Source of the DNA: JAYOEY01 sp038116945
Lineage (GTDB): Bacteria; Pseudomonadota; Alphaproteobacteria; MPNO01; UBA2964
Length of the DNA: 64,000 bases
Direction of reading: 5' to 3'
Assembly (NCBI GenBank): GCA_038116945.1
Contig: JAYOEY010000004.1
Location: 186,001-250,000, forward strand
Position numbers and translations under genes: made by a program. Below the pieces are notes generated by a model. That model saw only the letters and a program-made list of their open reading frames with translations, was not told where the DNA came from and made no database searches. Shown piece by piece: positions 42,539 through 50,951 of this stretch (position 1 is its first letter; every line of letters starts with the position of its first letter).

Positions 42539-43345
42539 TCATCCGATCATGGCTTTGATTGCCCATGCCCTTGCCTTGAGAGCAATTGAGCCATCGTCGC
42601 GGCGAGGCAGGCTGTCACTCAGCTTGTCTTTTAAGCGCTTGCGGGCTCCGGGATCGAGGTTGACGCAATAGCCTGGCGCCGGTCCTGCACCCAAGGTGAA
42701 GGGGTGCCAATAGTCCTCAAAGTCGCGGAATACTGTCGGCACCTCGATCGGCGCGCACTCCACCGAGGGCAAGCCGGCGCCACTCACGAGGTCAATCAAC
42801 CCATCCGGTGTGCAAAAAGGAAAACGCCCATCCTCGTTGAACTCGGACGCACCGGGATCGAGAGCCGTCGCGGCATTCCAGAACGTGCGCATGAGTTCCA
42901 TCCCGCCGCCGGGATAATCCCAGACATAAAATCCAATCATTCCCCCGGGACGGGCCACCCGTTTCATCTCAGCGAGAGCCATCTCCTTGTCGGGCACGAA
43001 ATTCAGCACTAATGCGGAAGCTATGACGTCTCGGCTCGCCGACTCGAGCGCAAGCTCTTGAGCATCTCCCACTCTGAACTCAGCGCGCTCATCCGGCACG
43101 TTTTTTTGAGCAGTCGACACAAAGCCTTCGGACGGGTCTATGGAAATCAGACCTTTGGGGTTGCATCGGTCGAGGATCGTCGCGGATAGCGCGCCACTTC
43201 CACAACCTATCTCCAGCCAATCCAGATTGGCTTTCGCGCCTAACCAGTCGAGAAAGCGTGGGGCGATCTGTCGGCTCCAGCGGCCCATATAGGCTTCATA
43301 GCTATCACCGGCTTGCCACGCGTCGTGACGGGATTCTTCTGCCAT
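42539..43345 (-). CDS. Class I SAM-dependent methyltransferase, unknown substrate
   Basis: A 268-residue Rossmann methyltransferase. Motif I is LEIGCGSGALS, followed by an acidic ISIDPSEGF and VGDAQELAL; motif IV region is ASALVLNFVPDKEMALAEM and the post-IV RVARPGGMIGFYVWDY. The 27-base-longer frame was not used. The gene sits just after tRNA-Gly, is visibly less GC-rich than the core genes, and has no partner of known pathway, so the substrate is open; small-molecule O- or C-methylation is likeliest. Confidence 0.8.
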   Translation of the reverse strand: MAEESRHDAWQAGDSYEAYMGRWSRQIAPRFLDWLGAKANLDWLEIGCGSGALSATILDRCNPKGLISIDPSEGFVSTAQKNVPDERAEFRVGDAQELALESASRDVIASALVLNFVPDKEMALAEMKRVARPGGMIGFYVWDYPGGGMELMRTFWNAATALDPGASEFNEDGRFPFCTPDGLIDLVSGAGLPSVECAPIEVPTVFRDFEDYWHPFTLGAGPAPGYCVNLDPGARKRLKDKLSDSLPRRDDGSIALKARAWAIKAMIG

Positions 43346-43424
43346 TGGTCGGCCCTTCCAGTTGCGATGCACTTTGACCTGTCTATGGCCGGCTAGGTCG
43401 TTACGACTTTTTTATTGCCTGTTT

Positions 43425-43473
43425 AGCCCTTTCCGGCTCGGTGTAATGAGGCGCAGCGAGCCCTTTCCGGCTC
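43425..43473. repeat. Pair of 15-bp direct repeats
   Basis: AGCCCTTTCCGGCTC occurs at 43425-43439 and again at 43459-43473, in the 150-bp spacer between the two methyltransferase genes. Each copy includes a near-palindromic AGCC-N7-GGCT. It may be a remnant of a small mobile or duplicated segment. Confidence 0.75.
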
Positions 43474-43497
43474 ATAAGCCGACATTCGGTCGAGGAC

Positions 43498-44316
43498 TTA
43501 GGGGCGCTCTGCGGTAATCACCCAGTAGGTGAGCCGATTTTCCACCAGATTGCGCTGTGTATTTCGCATGCGTTCCGGAGTGTCTTCGCCGAAGACAAGA
43601 CTGACAGCCAGCTTATTCGGCGGGTTGCCCGCCATCTGCTTGCCACGCTCCACTATGGTATCGGAGTAATCGGTCCATTCACGAACACGGAAGCCCGCTG
43701 AGTCGAACTGAGCACGCATTACGTCTTCGGGATCGAGAAAGTCGGTGGAAGCATCGTAAGCCCACATCAACGGGAAGATGATGTCTCCGCCGGCACCGAG
43801 AGAAAATTCAGTCGAGGTGAAGAGGCCTCCCGGCTTCAGCACGCGATAAACGTTGGCGAGGAAGCGGGCCTTGTCGGCAATATTCATGGTGACGTTCTGG
43901 CACCAGACGACGTCGAAGGTCTCGTCAGGAAAGGGCAGGTCAAGCGCATCGCCAAGTTGCAGCGTGACGCGATCCGCCAGCCCGCAGCGTTCGGTCAGAA
44001 CCTGTCCGGCCTCGACCAACTCCGGCGTCAGGTCGATGCCATCCACTCCGCAGCCATATGTGTGCGCCAAAAAGCGTGACGGCCCGCCAATGCCGCAGCC
44101 AATATCGAGGACCCGACTGCCGTCTGTGAGCGTGATCCGTTCCGCCTGGTCGCGTGTTGTAGGCAAACCCCCGGTGTGAAGATGTTCCACGGTCGCAAGG
44201 ATGTCAGGGGTAAGGTTTTGAGGGTCGTGCCCCAACTCGGTGAGCACGGCGTCTATTCGGGCAAGTACGCCCTCCCGCGTCCAAAGGTCCCGAACTTCTA
44301 CAGCGTGTTCCGTCAT
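43498..44316 (-). CDS. Class I SAM-dependent methyltransferase (UbiE/sarcosine-DMG type)
   Basis: A 272-residue methyltransferase. LHTGGLPTTRDQAERITL precedes motif I VLDIGCGIGGPSRFLA; then GIDLTPELVEAG, FDVVWCQNVTMNI and YRVLKPGGLFTSTEFSLG. This layout resembles glycine-sarcosine/dimethylglycine and UbiE-like enzymes, so an amine or small metabolite acceptor is possible, but not proven. It is less GC-rich than the core and is preceded by a short imperfect tandem repeat. Confidence 0.8.
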   Translation of the reverse strand: MTEHAVEVRDLWTREGVLARIDAVLTELGHDPQNLTPDILATVEHLHTGGLPTTRDQAERITLTDGSRVLDIGCGIGGPSRFLAHTYGCGVDGIDLTPELVEAGQVLTERCGLADRVTLQLGDALDLPFPDETFDVVWCQNVTMNIADKARFLANVYRVLKPGGLFTSTEFSLGAGGDIIFPLMWAYDASTDFLDPEDVMRAQFDSAGFRVREWTDYSDTIVERGKQMAGNPPNKLAVSLVFGEDTPERMRNTQRNLVENRLTYWVITAERP

Positions 44317-44406
44317 GCCCCTTACCTCATTGCAGGTTGCGGGGCATGCCCCTTACTCCGTCGTTAATTGCGGGTGGGGCTTAACTCCGTTGTCGTATTG
44401 CCACAC
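44314..44406. repeat. Imperfect 31-bp tandem repeat with a 12-bp palindrome
   Basis: Three diverged units of about 31 bp start at 44314, 44345 and 44376. CATGCCCCTTAC is shared by units 1 and 2, while CTTA(A)CTCCGT and ATTGC are shared by units 2 and 3. GGGGCATGCCCC at 44341-44352 is a perfect palindrome. The block covers the start and upstream region of the 43498-44316 gene. Confidence 0.6.
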
Positions 44407-44621
44407 GCTATCATCACGGCGCATCCGCGTCAAAAGACGGCGAATATCGGCTCCGGGTCAGGAGCGACCGCGTTGAACATCGGACGTAACGTCCGTTTCT
44501 GAATGGACAACCGATATTCAGAAAGGTCCCGAAAAAAAGGCCGGCATGTCGGTGGAGACATACCGGCCAGGAAAGGCGGCGATGAGAAATCCGCCTCAGG
44601 GAGGAAATGCAGGCAGGGCGG
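44317..44621. other. 305-bp spacer between methyltransferase and amtB
   Basis: It holds the imperfect tandem repeat next to the methyltransferase start and the amtB terminator near the other end. The stretch between (about 44407-44530) shows no supported gene. Confidence 0.5.
44532..44568 (-). terminator. Rho-independent terminator of the glnK-amtB operon
   Basis: On the minus strand a hairpin GGCCGG-x-ATGTC / GACAT-x-CCGGCC (11 pairs with one mismatch, loop of 6) is followed by seven T residues. It lies 53 bp past the amtB stop. Confidence 0.88.
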
Positions 44622-45923
44622 TTACTGGACCGTCTCGCCATGCAGGGACAGATCCAGCCCGTCGCGCTCGGCTTCGTCAGAGACACGGAGCCCGATGATC
44701 AGGTCGATGAGCTTCAGGATGATCGCGCTGGCGATCGCGCAGTAGACGACCGTCGCCACGATGCCCCAGGCCTGGGTGACGACCTGGGCGGCGTTGCCCT
44801 CGAGCAGACCGGCGGTGCCGCCGATGGCCTTGCTGGCGAACACGCCGGTCAGCAGCGCGCCGACGATTCCGCCGACGCCATGGATGCCGAACACGTCGAG
44901 CGCGTCGTCGTACCCGCACATTTTCTTGAGCCCGGTAGCGCCCCAGTAGCAGGCCGCACCGGAGATCAGTCCGATGAACAGGGCGCCGATCGGGGCGACG
45001 AATCCCGCCGCCGGCGTAATGGCGACGAGCCCGCCGACCGCGCCGGAGACAAGTCCGAGCACGCTCGGCTTGCCGCGCATCATCCATTCGACGGCCATCC
45101 AGGAGAGCGCCGCGGCCGCGGTTGCGATCTGGGTGACGGCCATCGCCATCGCGGCGGTGCCGTTGGCGGCGAGCGCCGATCCGGCGTTGAACCCGAACCA
45201 GCCGACCCAGAGAAGCGATGCGCCGATCACGGTCAGCACCAGATTATGGGGCGCCAGGGATTCCGTGCCGAGGCCCGCGCGCTTGCCGATCATGATGCAG
45301 GCCACCAGCCCGGCGACGCCGGCATTGATGTGGACGACCGTGCCGCCCGCGAAGTCGAGCACGCCATCGGAACCGAGGAAGCCGCCGCCCCAGACCCAGT
45401 GGGTGATGGGCGCGTAGACAACCAGCATCCAGATTCCGGTAAACCACAGCATGGCGCTGAACTTCATCCGGTCGGCGAACGCGCCGACGATCAGCGCCGG
45501 CGTGATGATCGCGAAGGTCATCTGGAACACCATGAACAGAATGTCGGGGATGGTGCCGTTGAGCGCCCCGACCGACGATCCCATCAGGAACATCTTGCCG
45601 AGCCCGCCGACATAGGGCGTACCTTCGGCAAAGGCGAGGCTGTAGCCGGCGACCATCCACAGAACGCTCATCAGGCAGCAGACGGCGAAGCACTGCATCA
45701 GCATCGACAGCACGTTCTTCTTCCGCAGCATGCCGCCGTAGAACAGCGCCAGCCCGGGGATCGTCATCAACAGGACCAGTGCGGTAGAGGTGAGCATCCA
45801 GGCGGTGTCTCCCGAGTCGAGTTTCGGTTTGGCCTCCTGCGCGAGGGCGGGCTCGATCGCAAGGGCCGCGATGGCGGCGAGGGTCGCGACGGCGCCGGCC
45901 GCCAGGTTTTTAAAGTGCTTCAT
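44622..45923 (-). CDS. amtB: Ammonium transporter AmtB
   Basis: A 433-residue ammonia channel with a cleavable signal peptide (to about residue 28, ALAQEAKP) and eleven membrane helices. Landmarks are DTAWMLTSTALVLLMTIPGL, HWVWGGGFLG, DFAGGTVVHINAGVAGL and the late FGIHGVGGIVGA containing a pore His. It moves ammonium into the cell under nitrogen limitation and is closed by unmodified GlnK. Its ATG lies inside glnK (14-bp overlap), giving translational coupling. Confidence 0.95.
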   Translation of the reverse strand: MKHFKNLAAGAVATLAAIAALAIEPALAQEAKPKLDSGDTAWMLTSTALVLLMTIPGLALFYGGMLRKKNVLSMLMQCFAVCCLMSVLWMVAGYSLAFAEGTPYVGGLGKMFLMGSSVGALNGTIPDILFMVFQMTFAIITPALIVGAFADRMKFSAMLWFTGIWMLVVYAPITHWVWGGGFLGSDGVLDFAGGTVVHINAGVAGLVACIMIGKRAGLGTESLAPHNLVLTVIGASLLWVGWFGFNAGSALAANGTAAMAMAVTQIATAAAALSWMAVEWMMRGKPSVLGLVSGAVGGLVAITPAAGFVAPIGALFIGLISGAACYWGATGLKKMCGYDDALDVFGIHGVGGIVGALLTGVFASKAIGGTAGLLEGNAAQVVTQAWGIVATVVYCAIASAIILKLIDLIIGLRVSDEAERDGLDLSLHGETVQ

Positions 45924-46248
45924 TGTCTTCTTCTCCGGTGCGGATACGGACTGCCTTGACGACGTCGAGTACGAAAATCTTGCCGTCGCCGATCTGGCCG
46001 GTTGCCGCCGAATTTCTCAGCGTTTCAACGACCTGGCCGGCGAGCTCGTCAGGCACTGCGATTTCGAGCCTGATTTTCGGCAGGAAGCTGATTTCGTATT
46101 CGGCTCCCCGGTAGATTTCCTTCTGGCCCTTCTGGCGGCCGAACCCGCGCGCTTCGCTCACGGTCAGCCCCTGGACGCCGATACGCGTGAGCGCTTCGCG
46201 CACCTCGTCGAGCTTGAAGGGTTTGATGATGGCTTCGATCAGTTTCAC
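45910..46248 (-). CDS. glnK: Nitrogen regulatory protein P-II (GlnK)
   Basis: A 112-residue P-II signal protein, exactly the family length. It opens KLIEAIIKPFKLDEVR; the T-loop reads GRQKGQKEIYRGAEYE with the uridylylation Tyr51, and the ATP-binding GDGKIFVLDV follows. GTG 46248 is the start, with AGGGAGGG just upstream. It binds ATP/ADP and 2-oxoglutarate and blocks AmtB when unmodified. GlnD, which should modify it, is encoded at 59562-62363. Confidence 0.96.
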   Translation of the reverse strand: MKLIEAIIKPFKLDEVREALTRIGVQGLTVSEARGFGRQKGQKEIYRGAEYEISFLPKIRLEIAVPDELAGQVVETLRNSAATGQIGDGKIFVLDVVKAVRIRTGEEDNEAL

Positions 46249-46259
46249 GCGACCCTCCC

Positions 46260-47036
46260 TCAGAACGATCTGGAAACCGAAAAAATGACGGCTTCCTTGT
46301 TTGCGTCGCCGGACGGGCTGATATCGGTGTCGGAATAGGCCAGCTTCAGGTCGAATCCGGCGAGCGAATAGCCGAGGGCGAGGTTCCACTCGAGATAATC
46401 GGGGCTGCCGAAAGCCGTTTCGTTCCTGATGTACTGCTTGGCGACATAGCCGGAGAAGGCGAGACCGGTTTTCCCAAGCGGAACATCAAGAGCGAGTTTG
46501 GGATAGAAGGCGGCCCCGCTCTCGCCGAAATTGTCCGGCGAGTAGTTGAGGCTGGCGGTCACGGCCGCCGGCCCGAAATCGTAGGAAAGCGACCCCTGTG
46601 CCTCGACGAAGTCGTAGTTGAGGCTGCTGTCCGCACCGGGATAGGTGTAGTAGATGAAACCGAGGTTCCAGCCGATGCCGGTGCTGCCGAGCGTGCCCTT
46701 GAACCCGCCATAGAGATCGATCTCGACGGTGGCGCCGTCGACGCCCGCCGCCTCGTTGAAATCGACGTTCGATCCCCAGACGCCGAGATAGAGCGTTGCC
46801 GGTTCGGCGATCTTGACCTCGTAATCGAAACCGCCCTGCAGGGCGGGCGCATCGTCGGTCTGGGACAGGCCGCGGAAATAATATTCGCTGGCCAGCGCAA
46901 CATTCGCGGAAAACGTTCCCGGGATGGCGCTTTTCTCCTGCGCCCGGGCCGCACCGACAGCGCCGATGGCGACCGCCGCGGCTACCAGGGCGCCGACAAT
47001 CCGGGGCGCCCCCGGATGATGAGTTACTGAATGCAT
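46260..47036 (-). CDS. TorF-type putative porin, first gene of the glnK-amtB operon
   Basis: A 258-residue outer-membrane protein. The signal peptide ends near AVGAARA (residue 32), and the mature part opens SANVALASEYYFRGLSQTDD, the hallmark of the TorF/Gcw_chp porin family, then alternating strands with aromatic residues ending in Phe (VSRSF), as beta-barrels do. It lies 11 bp upstream of glnK behind a sigma-54 promoter, so it likely aids outer-membrane entry of a nitrogen compound during limitation. Substrate unknown. Confidence 0.85.
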   Translation of the reverse strand: MHSVTHHPGAPRIVGALVAAAVAIGAVGAARAQEKSAIPGTFSANVALASEYYFRGLSQTDDAPALQGGFDYEVKIAEPATLYLGVWGSNVDFNEAAGVDGATVEIDLYGGFKGTLGSTGIGWNLGFIYYTYPGADSSLNYDFVEAQGSLSYDFGPAAVTASLNYSPDNFGESGAAFYPKLALDVPLGKTGLAFSGYVAKQYIRNETAFGSPDYLEWNLALGYSLAGFDLKLAYSDTDISPSGDANKEAVIFSVSRSF

Positions 47037-47128
47037 AGGCTTTCCTCCGTTGTGCGGTCCGGGCCGGATGGAACGGAACGGCTGTTGGTAAGGAACGGTC
47101 CATTGCGGGCCGTTACGGTACCTGTCAT

Positions 47129-47144
47129 AGCAATTGGCGTGCCA
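47129..47144 (-). promoter_or_regulatory. Sigma-54 promoter of the porin-glnK-amtB operon
   Basis: On the minus strand the sequence is TGGCAC-GCCAA-TTGCT, a complete match to the RpoN consensus TGGCAC-N5-TTGCW with the essential GG and GC at -24/-12. Transcription should start near 47118, about 80 bases before the porin ATG, which has GGAGG upstream. NtrC is the expected activator; a clear NtrC palindrome was not identified. Confidence 0.9.
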
Positions 47145-47259
47145 ACCGGCAGGCTCAATGGAAAAAAAATTATTTCTGCGTTACATCAATGACTTAGAAG
47201 AAGCGTTCGCATCGAAGAGAGGCGAGCTGAGGGATCGCATCGGGATCAAGATGATCAAT

Positions 47260-47292
47260 AAACAGGCAAATCGTCTTTGGTGCCTGTTTTTT
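47260..47292 (+). terminator. Orphan intrinsic terminator, plus strand
   Basis: AAACAGGCA and TGCCTGTTT form a perfect 9-bp stem with a 12-base loop, running into six T residues. No plus-strand protein gene lies upstream, so it ends either a short untranslated RNA or acts as an attenuator in the leader of the gene at 47372. Confidence 0.65.
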
Positions 47293-47371
47293 AATCTGTT
47301 TTCGTCGAGGGTTTCCGGGACCGACGCACCCTCTGGACAGGAGCGGGCTGCGGCGCGATGGTTCGCCTGAT

Positions 47372-48622
47372 ATGGAGAAACCGCAGAACGATATCGCTCC
47401 CGGCTCCCGCGGGGAAGTTTCAGCCGAAATTCTGGTCATCGGCGGCGGACTCGCAGGCCTTTCGCTGGCGGCGGCACTGGGCGATGCCGGGATTTCGGTG
47501 GCGCTCGTCGAGCCCATGCCGCCGGAGCGGCTGCTCGATCGGGGATTCGATGGCCGCACCACCGCCATCGCCGCCGGGCTGCAGACCGTGCTTGACACCA
47601 TCGGCGTCTGGAGCGAGGTCGGCGACGATGCCGAGCCGATCCGCGAAATCCGGATTTCCGACGGACATTCGCCGCTGTTCCTGCATTACGACCATCGGTT
47701 GCTGGGCGATGGCCCGCTGGGCCACATCGTCGAAAACAGGGTCTTGCGGCGGGCTCTCCTGGCCCGGCTGGAGCGGCTGGCTTCGGTAACGTTCCTGACG
47801 GGTTCGGGGATCCGGAGGCTCGACCGGACCGGCGGCGGCGTCGAGGCCGTCGCCGAAGACGGCACCAGGATTAGTGCGATGCTCGCCGTCGCGACGGACG
47901 GGCGCCACTCGCCCACCCGCCGCGCCGCCGGGATCGACATCACGGCCTGGGCCTACGACCAGACGGGGATCGTCTGCACCGTGGCGCATGAGCACGAGCA
48001 TCGCGGGATCGCGCAGGAACATTTCCTTCCGGCCGGACCGTTCGCCATCCTGCCGATGACGGATCGACGGTCGTCCATCGTCTGGACGGAACGGGCCGAC
48101 CTCGCGCCGCATCTCCTGTCGCTGGAGCCGTCTGCCTTCGCGGAAGAGCTGGCGCTCCGGTTCGGCGACTATCTGGGCGCGCTCGAACTCGTCGGCCCGA
48201 TCTTTTCATACCCGCTCGGGCTGTTGCATGCGAAGAGCTACATCGCACCCCGTCTCGCGCTTGCCGGCGACGCGGCGCACGCCATTCACCCGATCGCGGG
48301 TCAGGGGCTTAACATCGGATTGCGCGACGTCGCGGTACTGGCGGAGCTGGTGGTCGATACGCTGCGGCTCGGGCTGGACCCGGGCGCGCCGGACGTTCTC
48401 GAACGGTACGAACGGTGGCGGCGATTCGACAACTCGCTGATGCTGGCGGCCACCGACGGGCTCAACCGTCTGTTCTCGAACGATATCGGCCCGGTACGCA
48501 CGGTCCGCGATATCGGCCTCGCCGCCATCGACCGCCTGCCGGGCCTCAAGAAGATGTTCATGGGTCACGCCATGGGTACGCTCGGAGACCTGCCGCGGCT
48601 GGTGCGCGGCGAAAGACTCTAG
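47372..48622 (+). CDS. UbiH/UbiF/COQ6-type FAD-dependent monooxygenase
   Basis: A 416-residue flavoprotein hydroxylase of ubiquinone synthesis. The FAD-binding VIGGGLAGLSLAAAL lies near residues 22-36 and the DG motif in VATDGRHSPTRRAAGI. The second FAD motif, LALAGDAAHAIHPIAGQGLN, followed by IGLRDVA, is the UbiH-family signature. Which ring position it hydroxylates (C1, C5 or C6) cannot be told by eye. It is followed by an AmpG-like gene on the same strand. Confidence 0.88.
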   Translation: MEKPQNDIAPGSRGEVSAEILVIGGGLAGLSLAAALGDAGISVALVEPMPPERLLDRGFDGRTTAIAAGLQTVLDTIGVWSEVGDDAEPIREIRISDGHSPLFLHYDHRLLGDGPLGHIVENRVLRRALLARLERLASVTFLTGSGIRRLDRTGGGVEAVAEDGTRISAMLAVATDGRHSPTRRAAGIDITAWAYDQTGIVCTVAHEHEHRGIAQEHFLPAGPFAILPMTDRRSSIVWTERADLAPHLLSLEPSAFAEELALRFGDYLGALELVGPIFSYPLGLLHAKSYIAPRLALAGDAAHAIHPIAGQGLNIGLRDVAVLAELVVDTLRLGLDPGAPDVLERYERWRRFDNSLMLAATDGLNRLFSNDIGPVRTVRDIGLAAIDRLPGLKKMFMGHAMGTLGDLPRLVRGERL

Positions 48623-48674
48623 CCCCGCACGGATTATCGCCGCCGAATCGGCGGCACGGCTATGATCGCGGGCG

Positions 48675-49961
48675 ATGGCGAACTCGGGAGCCGTATCGGG
48701 ATGGCGCGACGCGCTGGCGGTTTATGCCGACCGGCGGCAGTTCGTCATATTGCTGATGGGATTTTCCAGCGGCCTGCCGCTGCTGCTGGGTTTCTCCACC
48801 CTGTCCTACTGGATGGCGAAGGAGGGCGTAACCCTGACCGCCATTGGCGGGCTTCTCGCGGTATCGACCCCCTATTCACTGAAATTCCTGTGGGCGCCGG
48901 TGATCGATCATGCGCGGCTGCCCTACCTGACGAAACGGTTCGGCCGGCGGCGCGGCTGGATGCTGGCCATTCAGGTTCTTCTGGCCGTCTCGGTCCTGCT
49001 GCTGGGCGCGGGCGATCCGCGCGGCAACATCGCCTGGATCGCGGCGATGGCGGTCGTCATGGCCTTTCTGTCGGCCAGCCAGGATATCGTCGTCGACGCC
49101 TACCGTATCGATATTCTGAGGGAACGCGAGCAGGGCGCCGGCGCGGCGATGACCCAGACCGGGTACCGGTTCGGGCTGCTGGCGTCGGGCGCCGGCGCGA
49201 TCGCGCTGTCCGATTTTCTGTCCTGGTTCTGGATATACGCGATCATGGCGGCGCTGATCGGAGTTGGTTTCGTCGGCGCCGTGATAGCGCCGGAGCCCGA
49301 GACGGCCGGGTCGGATTCTCCGGATCGCCGCCGAAGTCTGGGCGCAACGCTGCGCGAGACGATCGTTGAACCGCTGTCCGAGTTCCTGTCGCGCCCCGGC
49401 GCCGGATGGATCCTCGTGTTCGTCCTGTTTTACAAATACGGCGACGCGGTTGCCGGGGCGATGGCAAACCCGTTCTACCATCAGATCGGATTTAGCGGCG
49501 TCGAGATCGCGAGCATCACAAAACTGTTCGGGGTGGTCGCAACGCTCGCCGGGATCGCCGCCGGCGGCGTCATCGTCGCGAAGTTCGGAATGGTCCGGGC
49601 ACTGTTTGCCGGCGGCGTGCTTCAGGCCGTTACCAACCTGCTGTTTGCCTGGCTGGCGCAGTCGGGGCCCGACCTGACCTTGCTGGCTGTCGCGGTGGGG
49701 GCGGACAGTTTCACCGGCGGGCTGGGATCGACGGCGTTCGTGGCGTATCTGTCGGGGCTTTGTCACGCATCGTTCACCGCGACGCAATACGCGCTCCTGA
49801 CGTCGCTGATGGCGTTCGGCCGGACCCTGCTGGCGACCGGCGCCGGCGCGCTGGCGGAGTCGCTCGGCTGGCCCGGGTTCTTCATCGCCACCACGGCGCT
49901 GGCGATACCGGGCCTGCTCCTGTTGCAGTGGCTCAGGCGCTATCCGTTATCGGTCCGCTGA
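48675..49961 (+). CDS. AmpG-type MFS muropeptide permease
   Basis: A 428-residue, twelve-helix major facilitator. FSSGLPLLLGFSTLSYWM in helix 1 and STPYSLKFLWAPVID in helix 2 are AmpG hallmarks, as is SQDIVVDAYRIDIL after helix 4. AmpG imports anhydro-muropeptides for cell-wall recycling and so can influence beta-lactamase induction. The C-terminus overlaps the convergent GT9 gene by 15 bp. Confidence 0.87.
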   Translation: MANSGAVSGWRDALAVYADRRQFVILLMGFSSGLPLLLGFSTLSYWMAKEGVTLTAIGGLLAVSTPYSLKFLWAPVIDHARLPYLTKRFGRRRGWMLAIQVLLAVSVLLLGAGDPRGNIAWIAAMAVVMAFLSASQDIVVDAYRIDILREREQGAGAAMTQTGYRFGLLASGAGAIALSDFLSWFWIYAIMAALIGVGFVGAVIAPEPETAGSDSPDRRRSLGATLRETIVEPLSEFLSRPGAGWILVFVLFYKYGDAVAGAMANPFYHQIGFSGVEIASITKLFGVVATLAGIAAGGVIVAKFGMVRALFAGGVLQAVTNLLFAWLAQSGPDLTLLAVAVGADSFTGGLGSTAFVAYLSGLCHASFTATQYALLTSLMAFGRTLLATGAGALAESLGWPGFFIATTALAIPGLLLLQWLRRYPLSVR

Positions 49962-50951
49962 CGCAAGCAGGTCGTCGAGGGCATCCGCGACCGCGGTCAC
50001 GGGGATGGCCGCCATATCGTCCGATCCGAAATTCTGGGCCTCGACGATGCGCGCCAGCCGCGCCGCCGGGGCGAATTTGGCCGCAGGGGTCGGGCCGAAC
50101 AGAGAGACCAGCGGCGCATCCGAGACGGCGAGGATATGCCCCGCCCCGGCATCGTTGGCGACCGCAACGGCGAGCCTGCCGCCGAGCGCGATGGAAAACT
50201 CCACCGATGGCGCGGCCTGCCCCGCCTCCAGCGTCGGGAACAGCGCCTGCGGCGCCGCCGTCCGGAGCGGCGCAACCCAGTCCTGCTCTCCGGGGCCGAG
50301 AATAAAGACCGGAACGCGACCGCGGTCGAGCTGGAGTCGGGCAAGCTCGATATAGCTCTCCAGCGGCCAGCATTTGGTGCGCACGCTCGCTCCGGGTGCG
50401 AGGCCGACATAGACCGGGCCGGCCGGCAGAACGTCGGCGGCCTTCGCCTGCGCCGCGTCGCTCAGCGCCAGCTTCGAGTTCTGCGCCGCCGGAAGGTCCG
50501 ACTCGCCGGTCGCCAGCTTGAGGAGATCGAGCAGTCGCGTAACCGTCGACGCCGGACGCCGGTAGCCCATTGGCGGCCTTCGGTCCGACAGCAGGAAACC
50601 GGCGGACCCGGAGATGAACAGGTCGTGTCGGATGCGCCGGATCAGAAAAGACGCCGGCACGCCGCGCTGGGTGTCGATGACCCAGTCGAAATGTCTCCCC
50701 CCTAACGGCCGGCGCGACAGGATGTCGAAGGGCCGGTCGAATCCCGCCTCCTCGATCACCTCGTCGATGAGGCCGGCTGTCAGGGATTTCAGCTCGTGCG
50801 CGAACGCGCTCTTACCCTTGCCGGCGCACCAGGTGACCGTAGATTCGGGGCAGGCGGCGCGGAGCGCGCGGACGAACGGCAGTTTCATCAGCGCATCGCC
50901 GATGCGGTCGGCGCCGACATAGACGAGAACTGATTTCGGGGCGGTACTCAT
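49947..50951 (-). CDS. Glycosyltransferase family 9 (heptosyltransferase-like)
   Basis: A 334-residue GT-B enzyme. LVYVGADRIGDALMKLPFVRAL at the N-terminus (seen in parts: GADRIGDALMKLP) and GLAPGASVRTKCWPLESY in the middle match ADP-heptose:LPS heptosyltransferases. NDAGAGHILA and SLFGPTPAAKFAP in the C-terminal half form the donor pocket. It probably adds heptose or another sugar to the lipopolysaccharide core. The exact acceptor is unknown. Confidence 0.83.
   Translation of the reverse strand: MSTAPKSVLVYVGADRIGDALMKLPFVRALRAACPESTVTWCAGKGKSAFAHELKSLTAGLIDEVIEEAGFDRPFDILSRRPLGGRHFDWVIDTQRGVPASFLIRRIRHDLFISGSAGFLLSDRRPPMGYRRPASTVTRLLDLLKLATGESDLPAAQNSKLALSDAAQAKAADVLPAGPVYVGLAPGASVRTKCWPLESYIELARLQLDRGRVPVFILGPGEQDWVAPLRTAAPQALFPTLEAGQAAPSVEFSIALGGRLAVAVANDAGAGHILAVSDAPLVSLFGPTPAAKFAPAARLARIVEAQNFGSDDMAAIPVTAVADALDDLLASADR

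Larger units (their letters stand above)
47037..47371. other. Divergent control region between the porin operon and ubiH-like gene
   Basis: A 335-bp AT-richer spacer. It contains the sigma-54 promoter of the porin-glnK-amtB operon on the minus strand and an isolated intrinsic terminator on the plus strand. A plus-strand open frame of 78 codons crosses both elements and is judged fortuitous. Confidence 0.6.

Noticed and set aside
42398..42589. 63-codon plus-strand frame after tRNA-Gly
   Set aside because: It overlaps the end of the methyltransferase gene on the other strand and has no family resemblance; it could be a gene remnant but cannot be supported.
42331..44500. Second copy of the tRNA-Gly 3' end as an attachment site
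   Set aside because: Scanning the segment by eye found no second GTTCGAATCTCAT or CGCCCGCTCCA, so an integration boundary is not demonstrated.
47134..47370. 78-codon plus-strand frame upstream of the ubiH-like gene
   Set aside because: Its start lies inside the sigma-54 promoter and it reads through an intrinsic terminator; no ribosome site.
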